DNA from: Rubrivivax sp.
Lineage (GTDB): Bacteria > Pseudomonadota > Gammaproteobacteria > Burkholderiales > Burkholderiaceae_C
Reading direction: 5' to 3'
Assembly (NCBI GenBank): GCA_030680415.1
Contig: JAUXVE010000098.1
Span: 1 to 64,000, forward strand
Length of the DNA stretch: 64,000 nucleotides
The notes under the pieces were generated by a model that was given only the letters and a program-made list of their open reading frames with translations, did not search any database and had not been told where the DNA came from. How positions within the stretch are numbered: the first letter of the stretch is position 1; each line of letters starts with the position of its first letter. Shown here piece after piece: positions 53,745 through 62,684 of the stretch. Made by a program: the position numbers and the translations under genes.

Positions 53745-54701
53745 ATGCGCATCGTTCGTTGGGTGGCGCTCGTCGCCGCCACCGCTGCCGCCCTCACCAG
53801 CACGCTGGCGCTGGCGCAGCAGCAGTTCGTCAACATCCTCACCGGCGGCCAGGCCGGCATCTACTACCCGCTGGGCGTGGCGCTGTCGCAGATCTACAGC
53901 AAGGCGATCCCCAATGCCAAGGCCACGGCGCAGGTCACCAAGGCTTCGGCCGAGAACCTCAACCTGCTACAGGCCGGCCGCGGTGAACTGGCGCTGACGC
54001 TGGGCGACGCGCTGTCAGACGCCTGGCAGGGCAAGGAAGAGGCCGGCTTCAAGACCAAGCTCGACAAGCTGCGCGGCTTGTCGGCGACCTACAGCAACTA
54101 CATCCAGATCGTCGCCAATGCCGACTCCGGCATCCGCACCCTGGCCGACCTGAAGGGCAAGCGCGTTTCGGTGGGTGCCGCGAAGTCCGGCACCGAGCTC
54201 AACGCGCGTGCCGTCTTCAAGGCCGCGGGGCTCAGCTACTCCGACCTGGCCAAGACCGAATACCTGCCTTTCGGCGAGTCGGTCGAACTGATCAAGAACC
54301 GCCAGCTCGACGCCACCTTGCAGTCGGCCGGCCTGGGGGTGGCCTCGATCCGGGACCTGGCCACTTCGGTGAAGATCGTGGTCGTCGCGGTGCCGGCCGA
54401 CGTGGTGGCCAAGATCGGCGACCCCGCCTACCAGGCAGCCTTCATCCCGGCCGGCACCTACGAAGGTCAGACGGCCGACGTGGCCACCGCGGTGATCCCC
54501 AACTTCCTGGTCACGCACAGCGGTGTCTCCGACGAGCTGGCCTACCAGATGACCAAGGCGCTGTACGACAACATCGACACCATGTACGCCGCGCACAACG
54601 CGGCCAAGGCCATCAAGCGCGAAAACGCCGCCAAGGGCATGCCGGTGCCGCTGCACCCCGGCGCCGCGCGCTATTACCGCGAGGTGGGCGTGATCAAATA
54701 G
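53745..54701 (+). CDS. TAXI-family TRAP transporter solute receptor
   Basis: 318 residues from the ATG at 53745, with a strong AAGGAG site upstream. Signal peptide (cleavage near LALA). The TAXI signature is QQFVNILTGGQAGIYYPLGVALSQIYSKAIP, followed by QAGRGELALTLGDALSDAW and VTHSGVSDELAYQMTKALYDN. It binds an organic anion in the periplasm and delivers it to the fused permease encoded downstream; glutamate, 2-oxoglutarate or similar ligands are usual but not provable. It is divergent from the gcv operon. Between it and the permease lies a strong terminator-like repeat. Confidence 0.93.
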   Translation: MRIVRWVALVAATAAALTSTLALAQQQFVNILTGGQAGIYYPLGVALSQIYSKAIPNAKATAQVTKASAENLNLLQAGRGELALTLGDALSDAWQGKEEAGFKTKLDKLRGLSATYSNYIQIVANADSGIRTLADLKGKRVSVGAAKSGTELNARAVFKAAGLSYSDLAKTEYLPFGESVELIKNRQLDATLQSAGLGVASIRDLATSVKIVVVAVPADVVAKIGDPAYQAAFIPAGTYEGQTADVATAVIPNFLVTHSGVSDELAYQMTKALYDNIDTMYAAHNAAKAIKRENAAKGMPVPLHPGAARYYREVGVIK

Positions 54702-54741
54702 TCTGCTCCGTGCGCTCGTCCGGCAGCGCTTGCTGCCTGCA

Positions 54742-54830
54742 CCCCCTCACCCCAACCCTCTCCCCCCGTGGCCGGGGGAGAGGGGGTTTTTCACCCTCTC
54801 CCGCGCGCTGGAGAAGGCCGGGGTGAGGGC
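54742..54830 (+). terminator. Nested inverted repeat with Rho-independent terminator between TRAP receptor and permease genes
   Basis: The inner hairpin pairs CCCTCTCCCCC (54756-54766) with GGGGGAGAGGG (54774-54784), followed by two G and TTTTT (54787-54791), a textbook terminator. An outer pair CCCTCACCCC (54744-54753) and GGGGTGAGGG (54820-54829) encloses it, giving a REP/MITE-like nested palindrome of the kind dispersed in many proteobacterial genomes. It would end most receptor transcripts and leave reduced read-through into the permease. Confidence 0.8.
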
Positions 54831-54847
54831 GCATCGGGGAGACGACG

Positions 54848-56905
54848 ATGACCACAGCCACCCCTCTCGACCCGGCCGCCGCCGCTACAGAAGCGGCACA
54901 CAAGCCGCTGACACGCGCCGTGTTCGCGGTGGCCATTGCGTTCTCCAGCTTCCAGATCGTCACCGCGGCGTTCAGCCCCATCTCCAGCCAGGTGGTGCGG
55001 GCGATCCACGTCGGCTTCGTGCTGCTGATGGTCTTTGCGCTCTACCCACCCCGCTGGGGCGAACGGCGTTTCACGGCGCTGGCCTGGGTGCTGGGCATCG
55101 TCGGCCTGGTCTTCAGCTTCTACCACTGGGTCTATGAAGCCGACCTGACGCTGCGCGCGGGCGACATGACGCAGGCCGACATGGTCATCGGCCTCGTCAC
55201 GCTGGCGCTGGTGTTCGAGGCCGCGCGCCGTGTCATGGGCTGGGCCCTGCCGGCGATCTGCCTCGGCTTCCTGGCCTACGCGCTGTTCGGCCAGTACCTG
55301 CCCGGCGGGCTGGCGCACCGCGGCTACGGCTTCGACCAGGTCATCGGCACGCTGACCTTCGGCACCGAAGGCATCTACGGCGTGCCGGCCTACGTCTCGT
55401 CGACGTACATCTTCCTCTTCATCCTGTTCGGCGCCTTCCTCGAGCAGGCCGGCATGATCGGCCTGTTCAACGACTTCGCGATGGGCACCGTGGGCCACAC
55501 CCGCGGCGGGCCGGCGAAGGTCAGCGTCGTGACCTCGGGGTTGATGGGCACCATCAACGGCTCGGGTGTCGCCAACGTGGTGACCACCGGGCAGTTCACG
55601 ATCCCGCTCATGAAGCGCTTCGGCTATTCGAGCGCCTTCGCCGGCGGCGTCGAGGCCACCTCGAGCATGGGCGGTCAGATCATGCCGCCGGTGATGGGGG
55701 CGGTGGCCTTCATCATGGCCGAGACGATCAACGTGCCCTACATCGAGATCTGCAAGGCCGCCATCATCCCGGCGCTGCTGTATTTCTGCACCGCGTTCTG
55801 GATGGTGCACCTGGAAGCCGGGCGCAAGGGCCTGGTCGGCCTGGCCAAGGAGGATTGCCCCAACCCGTGGACGGCCGTGCGGCTGCGCTGGTACCTGCTG
55901 CTGCCGCTGGTGGGCCTGGTGGCGCTGCTGTTCTCGGGTTACACGCCGCTGTTCAGCGGCACCATCGGGCTGGCCCTCACGGTGGTGCTGATCTTCGGCG
56001 CCGCGCTGCTCAGCGGTGTGGCCAGCATGCCGCTGCGTGTGCTGTTCTGGGTGCTGCTGGGTTTTGCCTGCGCCGGCTTCCTGCAGTTCGGCGTCATGAC
56101 CTTCTTCGTCGTCACCGCCGTGCTGGTGGCGCTGATGCACCTGCGCCGCACCGGCGGCGACGCCATGCGGCTGGCCGTGCGCGCGCTGGCCGAAGGCGCG
56201 CGCCACGCGCTGCCGGTGGCCATCGCCTGCGCGTTGGTGGGCGTCATCATCGGCGTCATCAACCTCACCGGCGTGGCGGCTGCATTCGGCGGCCAGATCA
56301 TCGCCATCGGCGAGAAGAGCCTGTTCCTGGCGCTGCTGCTGACCATGGTCACCTGCCTGGTGCTGGGCATGGGCATCCCGACCATCCCCAACTACATCAT
56401 CACCAGTTCGCTGGCGGCACCGGTGCTGCTGCAACTGGGCGTGCCGCTGGTCGTGTCGCACATGTTCGTCTTCTATTTCGGCATCATGGCCGACCTCACG
56501 CCGCCGGTGGCGCTGGCGGCCTTTGCCGCGTCGCCGATCGCCCGCGAGACGGGGCTGAAGATCAGCATGCAGGCGCTGCGCGTGGCGATCGCCGGTTTCA
56601 TCGTGCCCTACATGGCGGTTTACTCGCCGGCGCTGATGCTGCAGGGCGACAGCTGGCTGGCCACGATCTATGTTGTGCTGAAGGCGTTGGTGGCGATCGG
56701 GCTGTGGGGCTGCGGCGCCATCGGCTACGGCGTGGCACGGTTGAACTGGGCCGAGCGCGTGTGGGCCGTCGTCGCGGCATCGTTCCTCGTCGCGGCCATG
56801 CCGTGGACCGACGAGGTGGGGCTGGCTGCCGCCGCCGCCTTCGTCGCCTGGCACCTCTGGCGCCGCCGCCTGCAGGCGCGCGCCGCCACCGCCGGCAGCG
56901 CTTGA
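54848..56905 (+). CDS. TRAP transporter fused permease (DctQ-DctM type)
   Basis: 685 residues with about 18 membrane helices. The N-terminal part (about 1-170) corresponds to the small DctQ subunit and the rest to DctM, with the motifs VTSGLMGTINGSGVANVVTTGQFTIPLMKRFGYSSAFAGGVEATSSMGGQIMPPVMGA and LGMGIPTIPNYIITSSLAAP. Fused permeases of this type work with TAXI receptors. It imports the solute with Na+ (or H+). The DUF1850 gene starts within its stop codon (TTGA). Confidence 0.95.
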   Translation: MTTATPLDPAAAATEAAHKPLTRAVFAVAIAFSSFQIVTAAFSPISSQVVRAIHVGFVLLMVFALYPPRWGERRFTALAWVLGIVGLVFSFYHWVYEADLTLRAGDMTQADMVIGLVTLALVFEAARRVMGWALPAICLGFLAYALFGQYLPGGLAHRGYGFDQVIGTLTFGTEGIYGVPAYVSSTYIFLFILFGAFLEQAGMIGLFNDFAMGTVGHTRGGPAKVSVVTSGLMGTINGSGVANVVTTGQFTIPLMKRFGYSSAFAGGVEATSSMGGQIMPPVMGAVAFIMAETINVPYIEICKAAIIPALLYFCTAFWMVHLEAGRKGLVGLAKEDCPNPWTAVRLRWYLLLPLVGLVALLFSGYTPLFSGTIGLALTVVLIFGAALLSGVASMPLRVLFWVLLGFACAGFLQFGVMTFFVVTAVLVALMHLRRTGGDAMRLAVRALAEGARHALPVAIACALVGVIIGVINLTGVAAAFGGQIIAIGEKSLFLALLLTMVTCLVLGMGIPTIPNYIITSSLAAPVLLQLGVPLVVSHMFVFYFGIMADLTPPVALAAFAASPIARETGLKISMQALRVAIAGFIVPYMAVYSPALMLQGDSWLATIYVVLKALVAIGLWGCGAIGYGVARLNWAERVWAVVAASFLVAAMPWTDEVGLAAAAAFVAWHLWRRRLQARAATAGSA

Positions 56906-57333
56906 GCGGCGCCACGATCGGCATCTGCCTGGCGCTGGCCGGCGGCGCGCCGGGCGCCGCTGACGCCACGACCTTCGTCGCTGCGCAACGATTCACGCTG
57001 GCGTGGACGCATTCCATCGAGCTCGTGCGCTGGGAGGAAGACTACGAAGTGCACGCCGCCATGCCACCCGCCACGCCGGCGCTGTGGGCCGTGCAATCGC
57101 GTGTGCGCGGTTCGGGCGCCGGCATGGAGCCGGGGCCAGGCGCCGTGCTGCGCGGCGGCTGGTACCACTACGCGCCGGCACGCAAGGACCACACCGATCT
57201 GTGGCTCACACGATCGGCCTACACCGCCGACTACGAGCTGTGCGTCGACGGCGCCGCGTGCCGGCCCCTGTCGCACTGGCTGCCCAGCGACGGCTGGCGC
57301 ACGCGCTTGTGGCCGTGCCGGCGCGGGCAGTAG
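56902..57333 (+). CDS. DUF1850 protein, TRAP-TAXI accessory
   Basis: 143 residues if translation starts at the TTG (56902) overlapping the permease stop; no ATG is available in the frame nearby. A hydrophobic start (TIGICLALAGGAPGAADA) looks like a short signal peptide. The core FTLAWTHSIELVRWEEDYEV, SRVRGSGAGMEPGPGAVLRGGWYHY is typical of DUF1850, which is nearly always encoded next to fused TRAP permeases with TAXI receptors. Its exact role is unknown. Confidence 0.85.
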   Translation: MSGATIGICLALAGGAPGAADATTFVAAQRFTLAWTHSIELVRWEEDYEVHAAMPPATPALWAVQSRVRGSGAGMEPGPGAVLRGGWYHYAPARKDHTDLWLTRSAYTADYELCVDGAACRPLSHWLPSDGWRTRLWPCRRGQ

Positions 57334-57342
57334 CATGGCGCG

Positions 57343-57804
57343 ATGAGCGACGACATTCCCACCCTGCGCCGCATCCTGCGGACCTGCAAGACCGTCGCCA
57401 TGGTCGGCCTGTCGGCCGAATGGCACCGGCCCAGCAACTTCGTCGCCAAGTACCTGCAGTCGCACGGCTACCGCGTGATCCCGGTCAACCCACGCTACGA
57501 CCACATTCTGGGCGAACGTTGTTACGCGCGGCTGGAAGACATCCCCGAGCCGGTGCACATGGTCGACGTCTTCCGCAAGCCCGCCGACGTGCCGCCGATC
57601 GCCGCCAGCGCCGTGGCCATCGGCGCCCGGTGTCTGTGGCAACAGCTCGGCGTGGCCAACCTCGAGGCCGATGCCATCGCGCGTGCGGCGGGGCTGGATT
57701 CGGTGCTGGACCGCTGCGTGAAGATCGAACACGCGCGGCTGTTCGGCGGCCTGCACTGGGTCGGTGTCGACACGCAGGTGATCAGCGCGCGGAGGCCGTC
57801 GTGA
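57343..57804 (+). CDS. CoA-binding domain protein (YccU-like)
   Basis: 153 residues forming a single CoA_binding_2 Rossmann domain: CKTVAMVGLSAEWHRPSNFVAKYLQSHGYRVIPVNPRYDHILGE, VDVFRKPADVPPIAASAVAIGARCLWQQLGV, and the DRCVKIEHARL motif. Cytoplasmic; such proteins bind CoA but their function is unclear. The ATG is 9 bp after the DUF1850 stop, and the next gene starts inside its stop (GTGA), so it is in one operon with both. Confidence 0.9.
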   Translation: MSDDIPTLRRILRTCKTVAMVGLSAEWHRPSNFVAKYLQSHGYRVIPVNPRYDHILGERCYARLEDIPEPVHMVDVFRKPADVPPIAASAVAIGARCLWQQLGVANLEADAIARAAGLDSVLDRCVKIEHARLFGGLHWVGVDTQVISARRPS

Positions 57805-59084
57805 GCGACCACCGCTACCGCGCCGAGACGCTGGCCATCCACGCCGGGCAGATTCCCGACGCCGCCACCGGCGCGCGCGCCCTGCCGATCTACCAGACGA
57901 CGAGCTTCGTCTTCGACAGCGCCGACCATGCGGCGTCGCTGTTCAACCTGCAGACCTTCGGCAACGTCTATTCGCGCCTGAGCAACCCCACGGTGGCGGC
58001 ACTGGAAGAGCGCGTGGCGGCGCTCGAAGGCGGCCGCGCCGCGGTGGCCAGCGCGTCGGGCATGGCCGCCGAGGCGATGGCGCTGATGACCCTCCTGCAG
58101 GCCGGCGACCATGTCGTGGCCGCCGGTGCTCTGTACGGCGGCAGCGTCACGATGCTGGCGGTGAACCTGCGCAAGTTCGGCGTCGAGACGAGCTTCGTCG
58201 ATGCCACCGACGCCGCCGCCTTCGCGGCCGCGATGCGGCCGAACACACGCGCCGTGTTCGCCGAGAGCCTGGGCAACCCGAGCCTGGTGGTGCTGGACAT
58301 TGCCGCGGTGGCCGCGGTGGCACATGCGCACGGTGTGCCGCTGATCATCGACAACACCGTGCCTTCGCCTTTCCTGTGCAATCCCATCGAACACGGCGCC
58401 GACATCGTCGTGCACAGCGCCACCAAGTACCTCGCCGGCCACGGCACCACGCTCGGCGGTGTGGTCGTCGAAAGCGGCCGTTTTCCGTGGGACAACGGCA
58501 AGTTCCCCGGCATGACCGAACCCAGCCCCGGCTACCACGGCGTGAAGTTCTACGAGACCTTCGGCAACTTCGGCTTCTCGATGCGCTGCCGCATGGAGAG
58601 CCTGCGCGTCTTCGGCGCCGCGCTCTCGCCGCTGAGCGCCTGGCAGATCCTGCAGGGCGTGGAGACGCTGCCGCTGCGCATGGAGCGGCACTGCAGCAAT
58701 GCCCTGAAGGTGGCCGAGTTCCTGCGTCAGCACCCTGCCGTGGGCTGGGTCAACTACCCCGGCCTGCCCGAGCACCCGCAGCACGCCTTGCTGCAGCGCC
58801 AGATGCGCGGCGCTTCCGGACTGCTGGCCTTCGGCGTCAAGGGCGGTGTCGCCAACGGCGTGAAGTTCATCGAGAGCGCGCAGTTCATGAGCCACCTCGT
58901 CAACATCGGCGACACGCGCACGCTGATCAGCCACCCGGCGAGCACGACGCACCGGCAGCTCGACGCCGACCAGCAACTGGCGGCCGGAGTGCGGCCCGAC
59001 ATGGTGCGCATCTCGGTCGGCCTCGAGCACATCGACGACATCCTGTGGGACATCGACCAGGCGCTGGCCGCGGCGAGCGCATGA
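57801..59084 (+). CDS. O-acetylhomoserine sulfhydrylase-like PLP enzyme, copy 2
   Basis: 427 residues from a GTG at 57801 overlapping the CoA-binding gene. PLP lysine 209 in VVHSATKYLAGHG, with NVYSRLSNPTVAALEERVAALEGG and the ALYGGSVTML loop. Clearly homologous to the copy at 11908-13206 but in a different operon (TRAP, CoA-binding, RraA). One of the two is probably the methionine-pathway enzyme and the other may use a different thiol or acyl-homoserine; which is which cannot be said. Confidence 0.9.
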   Translation: MSDHRYRAETLAIHAGQIPDAATGARALPIYQTTSFVFDSADHAASLFNLQTFGNVYSRLSNPTVAALEERVAALEGGRAAVASASGMAAEAMALMTLLQAGDHVVAAGALYGGSVTMLAVNLRKFGVETSFVDATDAAAFAAAMRPNTRAVFAESLGNPSLVVLDIAAVAAVAHAHGVPLIIDNTVPSPFLCNPIEHGADIVVHSATKYLAGHGTTLGGVVVESGRFPWDNGKFPGMTEPSPGYHGVKFYETFGNFGFSMRCRMESLRVFGAALSPLSAWQILQGVETLPLRMERHCSNALKVAEFLRQHPAVGWVNYPGLPEHPQHALLQRQMRGASGLLAFGVKGGVANGVKFIESAQFMSHLVNIGDTRTLISHPASTTHRQLDADQQLAAGVRPDMVRISVGLEHIDDILWDIDQALAAASA

Positions 59085-59158
59085 CAGCCCAGGCCGTGGC
59101 CGACGACCTCGCCTCCGTGTCCCTGGCTGCTGCCGCGTCCGGACCCGAAGCCCGCTGA
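59081..59158 (+). CDS. Possible 25-residue ORF coupled to the sulfhydrylase gene
   Basis: An ATG overlaps the preceding stop (ATGA) and opens a 25-codon frame (MTAQAVADDLASVSLAAAAS..) ending 25 bp before the RraA-family gene. No hydrophobic or known motif. It may be a translated link that keeps ribosomes on the mRNA, or the worn end of a gene. Weak support. Confidence 0.25.
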   Translation: MTAQAVADDLASVSLAAAASGPEAR

Positions 59159-59183
59159 CACCCCGATCGAAGGAGCCCAGGCC

Positions 59184-59870
59184 ATGTGGAAGACCGACGA
59201 CGAACTCTTTGCACTGATGCGCCGGCAGTTGTTCCCGGCCGTCGTGGGCGACATCCTGGACACCCTGGGCTATCTGCACCAGTTCCTGAGCCCAACGATC
59301 CGGCCGCTGCGCAGCGACCTGGTGGTCATCGGCCGCGCCATGACCGTGCTGGAAGCCAATTACTTCGCGGCCAGCGAACCCGCCGGCCAACTGCCGCTGA
59401 GCCGGCAGCCCTTCGGCCTGCTGTTCCAGGCCTTGGACGACCTGCAGCCCCACGAGGTCTACGTGGCCACCGGCTGCGCGCCACAGTTTGCGCTCTGGGG
59501 TGGCCTGATGACGACGCGGGCTCAGCACCTGAAGGCCGCCGGCGCGGTGCTCGACGGTTATTCGCGCGACACGCCCGAAGTGCTGCAGTCGGGCCTGCCG
59601 GTGTTCTCGTACGGCGGCTACGCGCAGGACCAGGGCCCGCGCGGCAAGGTGGTGGACTACCGCGTGGCGGTGGAGATCAACGGCGTGCGCATCGCCCCCG
59701 GCGACATCGTGTTCGGCGACCTGGACGGCGTGCTCGTCATCCCGCGGCAGGCCGAGGAAGAAGCCATCCGCCGCGCGCTGGAGAAGGTCAGCACCGAAAA
59801 CCAGGTGCGCGCCGCCATCGAGCGTGGCATGAGCACGGTCGAGGCGTTCAGGACCTTCGGCGTGATGTGA
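59184..59870 (+). CDS. RraA-family protein / HMG-type aldolase-like
   Basis: 228 residues with AAGGAG upstream. The RraA/HMG-CHA aldolase fold is visible in FPAVVGDILDTLGYLHQFLSPTIRPL, VYVATGCAPQFALWGGLMTTRAQHLKAAGAVLDGYSRDTPEV and GRVRIAPGDIVFGDLDGVLVIPRQ-type closing (the metal-site GxxxD and R-D positions). Family members are 4-hydroxy-4-methyl-2-oxoglutarate aldolases or relatives; it is unlikely to be the RNase E inhibitor proper. Neighbour to a cyclodeaminase-family gene, suggesting a small catabolic operon. Confidence 0.85.
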   Translation: MWKTDDELFALMRRQLFPAVVGDILDTLGYLHQFLSPTIRPLRSDLVVIGRAMTVLEANYFAASEPAGQLPLSRQPFGLLFQALDDLQPHEVYVATGCAPQFALWGGLMTTRAQHLKAAGAVLDGYSRDTPEVLQSGLPVFSYGGYAQDQGPRGKVVDYRVAVEINGVRIAPGDIVFGDLDGVLVIPRQAEEEAIRRALEKVSTENQVRAAIERGMSTVEAFRTFGVM

Positions 59871-59893
59871 GGGGGCATGCAACGGTTCGCCCA

Positions 59894-60829
59894 ATGAAGA
59901 TCTTCGACGCCGCCGCCACCCGTGCGGCCTTGCCCTTCGACCGCCTGATTAGCGCGCTCGAGCGCCTGTTCATCAGCGGCTGCGAGGTACCGGCGCGCCA
60001 CGTACATACGCTCACCGCCGCCGACGGCAGCCAGGGCACGGTGCTCATCATGCCGGCGTGGCTGGCCGACCGCTACCTCGGCATCAAGACCGTCAGCGTC
60101 TATCCCGGCAACGCGGCGCGCGGCCTGCCGGGACTGTTCTCGACCTACACGCTCTACGACGCACGCACCGGCCAGCCGCTGGCGCAGATCGACGGCGACG
60201 AGATCACCTCGCGCCGCACCGCCGCGGCGTCGGCGCTGGCGGCGTCGAAGCTGGCGCGGCGCGATGCGAGGCGACTGCTGGTGGTGGGCGCCGGCCGTGT
60301 CGCGGCGCTGCTGCCGCAGGCCTACCGCGAGGTCTTGCCGATCGACGATGTCGTAGTGTGGGCGCGCCGGCCGGCGCAGGCCGCAGCCCGCGCCGACGCC
60401 TGGCGCAGCGAAGGTCTGGCGGCAAGGGTTGCCGCGGACCTGGCCGCTTCCGTGGCGCAGGCGGACGTGGTGAGCTGCGCCACGCTGGCCACCGCGCCCC
60501 TGGTGCACGGCGCCTGGCTGCGCCCGGGCAGCCACCTCGACCTCATCGGCAGCTTCGCGCCGCAGATGCGCGAGGCCGACGACGCCTGCTTCGCCGGCGC
60601 CGGCGTCTACGTGGACACCGACGAGGCGGCCAGGAAGAGCGGTGATCTGCTCGGGCCGATGTCGCGCGGCGTGCTGTCGGCCGCGGACATCCGCGGCACG
60701 CTGGCCAGCTTGTGCCGCGGCAACGCGCCGGGCCGGCAGTCGGCCGAGGAACGAACCGTGTTCAAGTCGGTGGGCACGGCGCTGGAGGACCTGGCGGCGG
60801 CGATGCTGGTCTACGAAGGCCGTGCGTGA
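59894..60829 (+). CDS. Ornithine cyclodeaminase / mu-crystallin family protein
   Basis: 311 residues. Rossmann motif LLVVGAGRVAALLPQAYREV and the substrate-loop elements MPAWLADRYLGIKTVSVYPGN, DGDEITSRRTAAASALAASKLAR and SHLDLIGSFAPQMREADD are family hallmarks. Members are NAD(P)-dependent ornithine cyclodeaminases, alanine dehydrogenases or ketimine reductases. It lies 23 bp after the RraA-family gene and ends before a clear terminator. Exact substrate unknown. Confidence 0.9.
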   Translation: MKIFDAAATRAALPFDRLISALERLFISGCEVPARHVHTLTAADGSQGTVLIMPAWLADRYLGIKTVSVYPGNAARGLPGLFSTYTLYDARTGQPLAQIDGDEITSRRTAAASALAASKLARRDARRLLVVGAGRVAALLPQAYREVLPIDDVVVWARRPAQAAARADAWRSEGLAARVAADLAASVAQADVVSCATLATAPLVHGAWLRPGSHLDLIGSFAPQMREADDACFAGAGVYVDTDEAARKSGDLLGPMSRGVLSAADIRGTLASLCRGNAPGRQSAEERTVFKSVGTALEDLAAAMLVYEGRA

Positions 60830-60843
60830 TGGCCGTGGCGTGG

Positions 60844-60875
60844 GGCGAGCCGGAGACGCTGGCTCGCCGCGTTTT
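60844..60875 (+). terminator. Rho-independent terminator after the cyclodeaminase-family gene
   Basis: GGCGAGCC (60844-60851) pairs with GGCTCGCC (60861-60868) across nine bases, followed shortly by TTTT (60872-60875). It ends the plus-strand operon that started with the TRAP genes and lies at the 3' end of the convergent subtilase gene. Confidence 0.75.
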
Positions 60876-62428
60876 CAGTTTCCGCAACCCTTCGAGGCTA
60901 TCCGGTCGACGGCCGCCTTGGCCTGCACCAGGCCATAACCGAACTTGTTGTCGCGCCCCACCGGTCCGAGATCCTGCGCACTGAGGTTCAGCGAACTGCG
61001 AATCTGGCTGCCGGTACACGTGGGGAAGTAGCTCCACACCAGCGCCGCTACCGCCGCCACATGAGGCGTGGCCATCGACGTGCCGTCGAAGAAGGCGTGG
61101 TTGGTGGCAGTGACGGCCACCGTGGCGCTCTGGCCGAGCTGCAGGTTCATCGCCGCGCCTTCGGTGTTGGACGCCGTCAGCGACGGGATGGTCGTGGCCA
61201 CCCCACCCAGCGTGCCGCCGAAGCTGCCGGCCGCGTTGTTGTAGACCACGGCGCCGACACCGCCCGAGGCCTGGCAGTTGCCCACCTTGGTGGCGAAATC
61301 ATAGGTGCCGCGCTGGATCAGGCAGACCTTGCCGGTCATCGCCCCGGCCACGGCCGTGCCACCCAGACCGAAGTCGGCCAGCGCCGCAGTGACGGTCGCT
61401 CTCGGTGAACCGTCCATGCCCCCGGGTGCGTAGACCGTGCTGCCCACGGTCAGTGCCGAGGCCGAGCCGGTGCCCATCGGCACCGTCGACAGCACGTTGA
61501 CGCCCGGCGCCGCGATCTCGACCTGCTTGTTGTACTGCGAGAAGGTCGCCCAGGCCTTGGCCTCGTCGATGGCCGCCACCGACATCACGCTGCTGTACGA
61601 AGCCGGGTACGACTGCGCCGTCGTGCCGGCGTTGCCGGCGGCGGCGATCGACAGCACGCCCTTGCTCCGCAGGCTGTCGAAGGCCAGTTGCTCGGTGCGG
61701 TTGGATCGGCTGCCGCCCAGCGACATGCTGATGACGTTCGCGCCCGCGGCGTGGCACTTGTTGGCCGCGCTGGCCAAGGTCGACGAATAGGCCCAGGCCT
61801 CGGCACCGAAGACCTTGACGATGTGCAACTTGAGTTGCTTGTTGGGGTTGACGCCGACCACGCCGACACCGTTGTTGACTGCGGCAATGGTGCCGGCCAC
61901 GTGCGTGCCGTGGTGGTTCTCGTCCGTGTACCACCAGCCCGTGCCGCTGTCGTATTCGCCCGTGACCTCGGTGCCGGAGGACAGGTCCTCGTGGCTGAGG
62001 TCATAACCCGAGTCGATGATGCACACCTTGCGATTCGCCGCGTAGGTGTCGGGCAACTGGTCGGCCTGCACCATCGGGATGCCGTAGGGCACGAGCTGGC
62101 CCAGCGCGTATGGTGAACCGGTGGAGGGCGTCGTGCCGGCCATCGGGAAGCGCTTGAGGTCCTCCTCGACATACTCGACGTCCGGGTTGCGCTGCAGCCC
62201 GGCCAGCTTCGCCGCGGGTACTTCGATGGCCAGCGCATCCATGCCGAAGATCTCGTGCTTGACCGTGCCCGCCGCGCTGGCCACGGCGGCCCTTGCAGAC
62301 GCTGCGGCGCCGGGCTTGAAGGCGACGATCACGCGCGTGGTGTCCTGGGCCGCCCAGGCGGCGGAGCCCAGCAGGACCAGGGCTGCCATGGCGGCAGGGC
62401 GGAGGCAGCGGGTCGCGGCGGAGCTCAT
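60875..62428 (-). CDS. Secreted S8 (subtilisin-like) serine peptidase with PA domain
   Basis: 517 residues. Signal peptide (cleavage near AWA), an inhibitor-I9-like propeptide (residues 30-92, VIVAFKPGAAASARAAVASA to VEYVEEDLKR), then the catalytic domain with Asp139 (CIIDSGYD), His173 (HHGTHVAGT) and Ser451 (DGTSMATPHVAA). A protease-associated domain is inserted at about 325-440 (GKVCLIQRGTYDFATKVGNCQASGGVGAVVYNN). Probably exported by type II secretion. Convergent with the cyclodeaminase-family gene. Confidence 0.95.
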   Translation of the reverse strand: MSSAATRCLRPAAMAALVLLGSAAWAAQDTTRVIVAFKPGAAASARAAVASAAGTVKHEIFGMDALAIEVPAAKLAGLQRNPDVEYVEEDLKRFPMAGTTPSTGSPYALGQLVPYGIPMVQADQLPDTYAANRKVCIIDSGYDLSHEDLSSGTEVTGEYDSGTGWWYTDENHHGTHVAGTIAAVNNGVGVVGVNPNKQLKLHIVKVFGAEAWAYSSTLASAANKCHAAGANVISMSLGGSRSNRTEQLAFDSLRSKGVLSIAAAGNAGTTAQSYPASYSSVMSVAAIDEAKAWATFSQYNKQVEIAAPGVNVLSTVPMGTGSASALTVGSTVYAPGGMDGSPRATVTAALADFGLGGTAVAGAMTGKVCLIQRGTYDFATKVGNCQASGGVGAVVYNNAAGSFGGTLGGVATTIPSLTASNTEGAAMNLQLGQSATVAVTATNHAFFDGTSMATPHVAAVAALVWSYFPTCTGSQIRSSLNLSAQDLGPVGRDNKFGYGLVQAKAAVDRIASKGCGN

Positions 62429-62684
62429 CGGATGTTTCCTTCGGATGTCGCGTCTGGAAAGTGGTGCTTCTGGCGCGCCATCGGCGGCGTGGCCGGGCAG
62501 GCAGCCCTTGCAGTTTTCAGGCTAACCGAGCCGACGCGTTGCTAGCGAACCTGTCGCCCCCGGACTTACCCTGGCTCGCCGGCGCAGACCGGCGGCGCGC
62601 GTGAACCCTGACACATCGGGCGCCGTGGCCGCAGCCGACCTGCGCGCGGCTAACATGCGGGAACGAAGTCGCGATGGGGGCCCC

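Noticed and set aside
54791-56854. 687-residue minus-strand open frame opposite the TRAP permease
   Set aside because: Composition (His, Arg, Gln, Asp runs) is that of an antisense shadow; the plus strand encodes a clear polytopic permease.
59184-59870. Calling the RraA-family gene menG or a regulator of RNase E
   Set aside because: Operon context and length point to the aldolase-like branch; no menaquinone or RNase genes are nearby.
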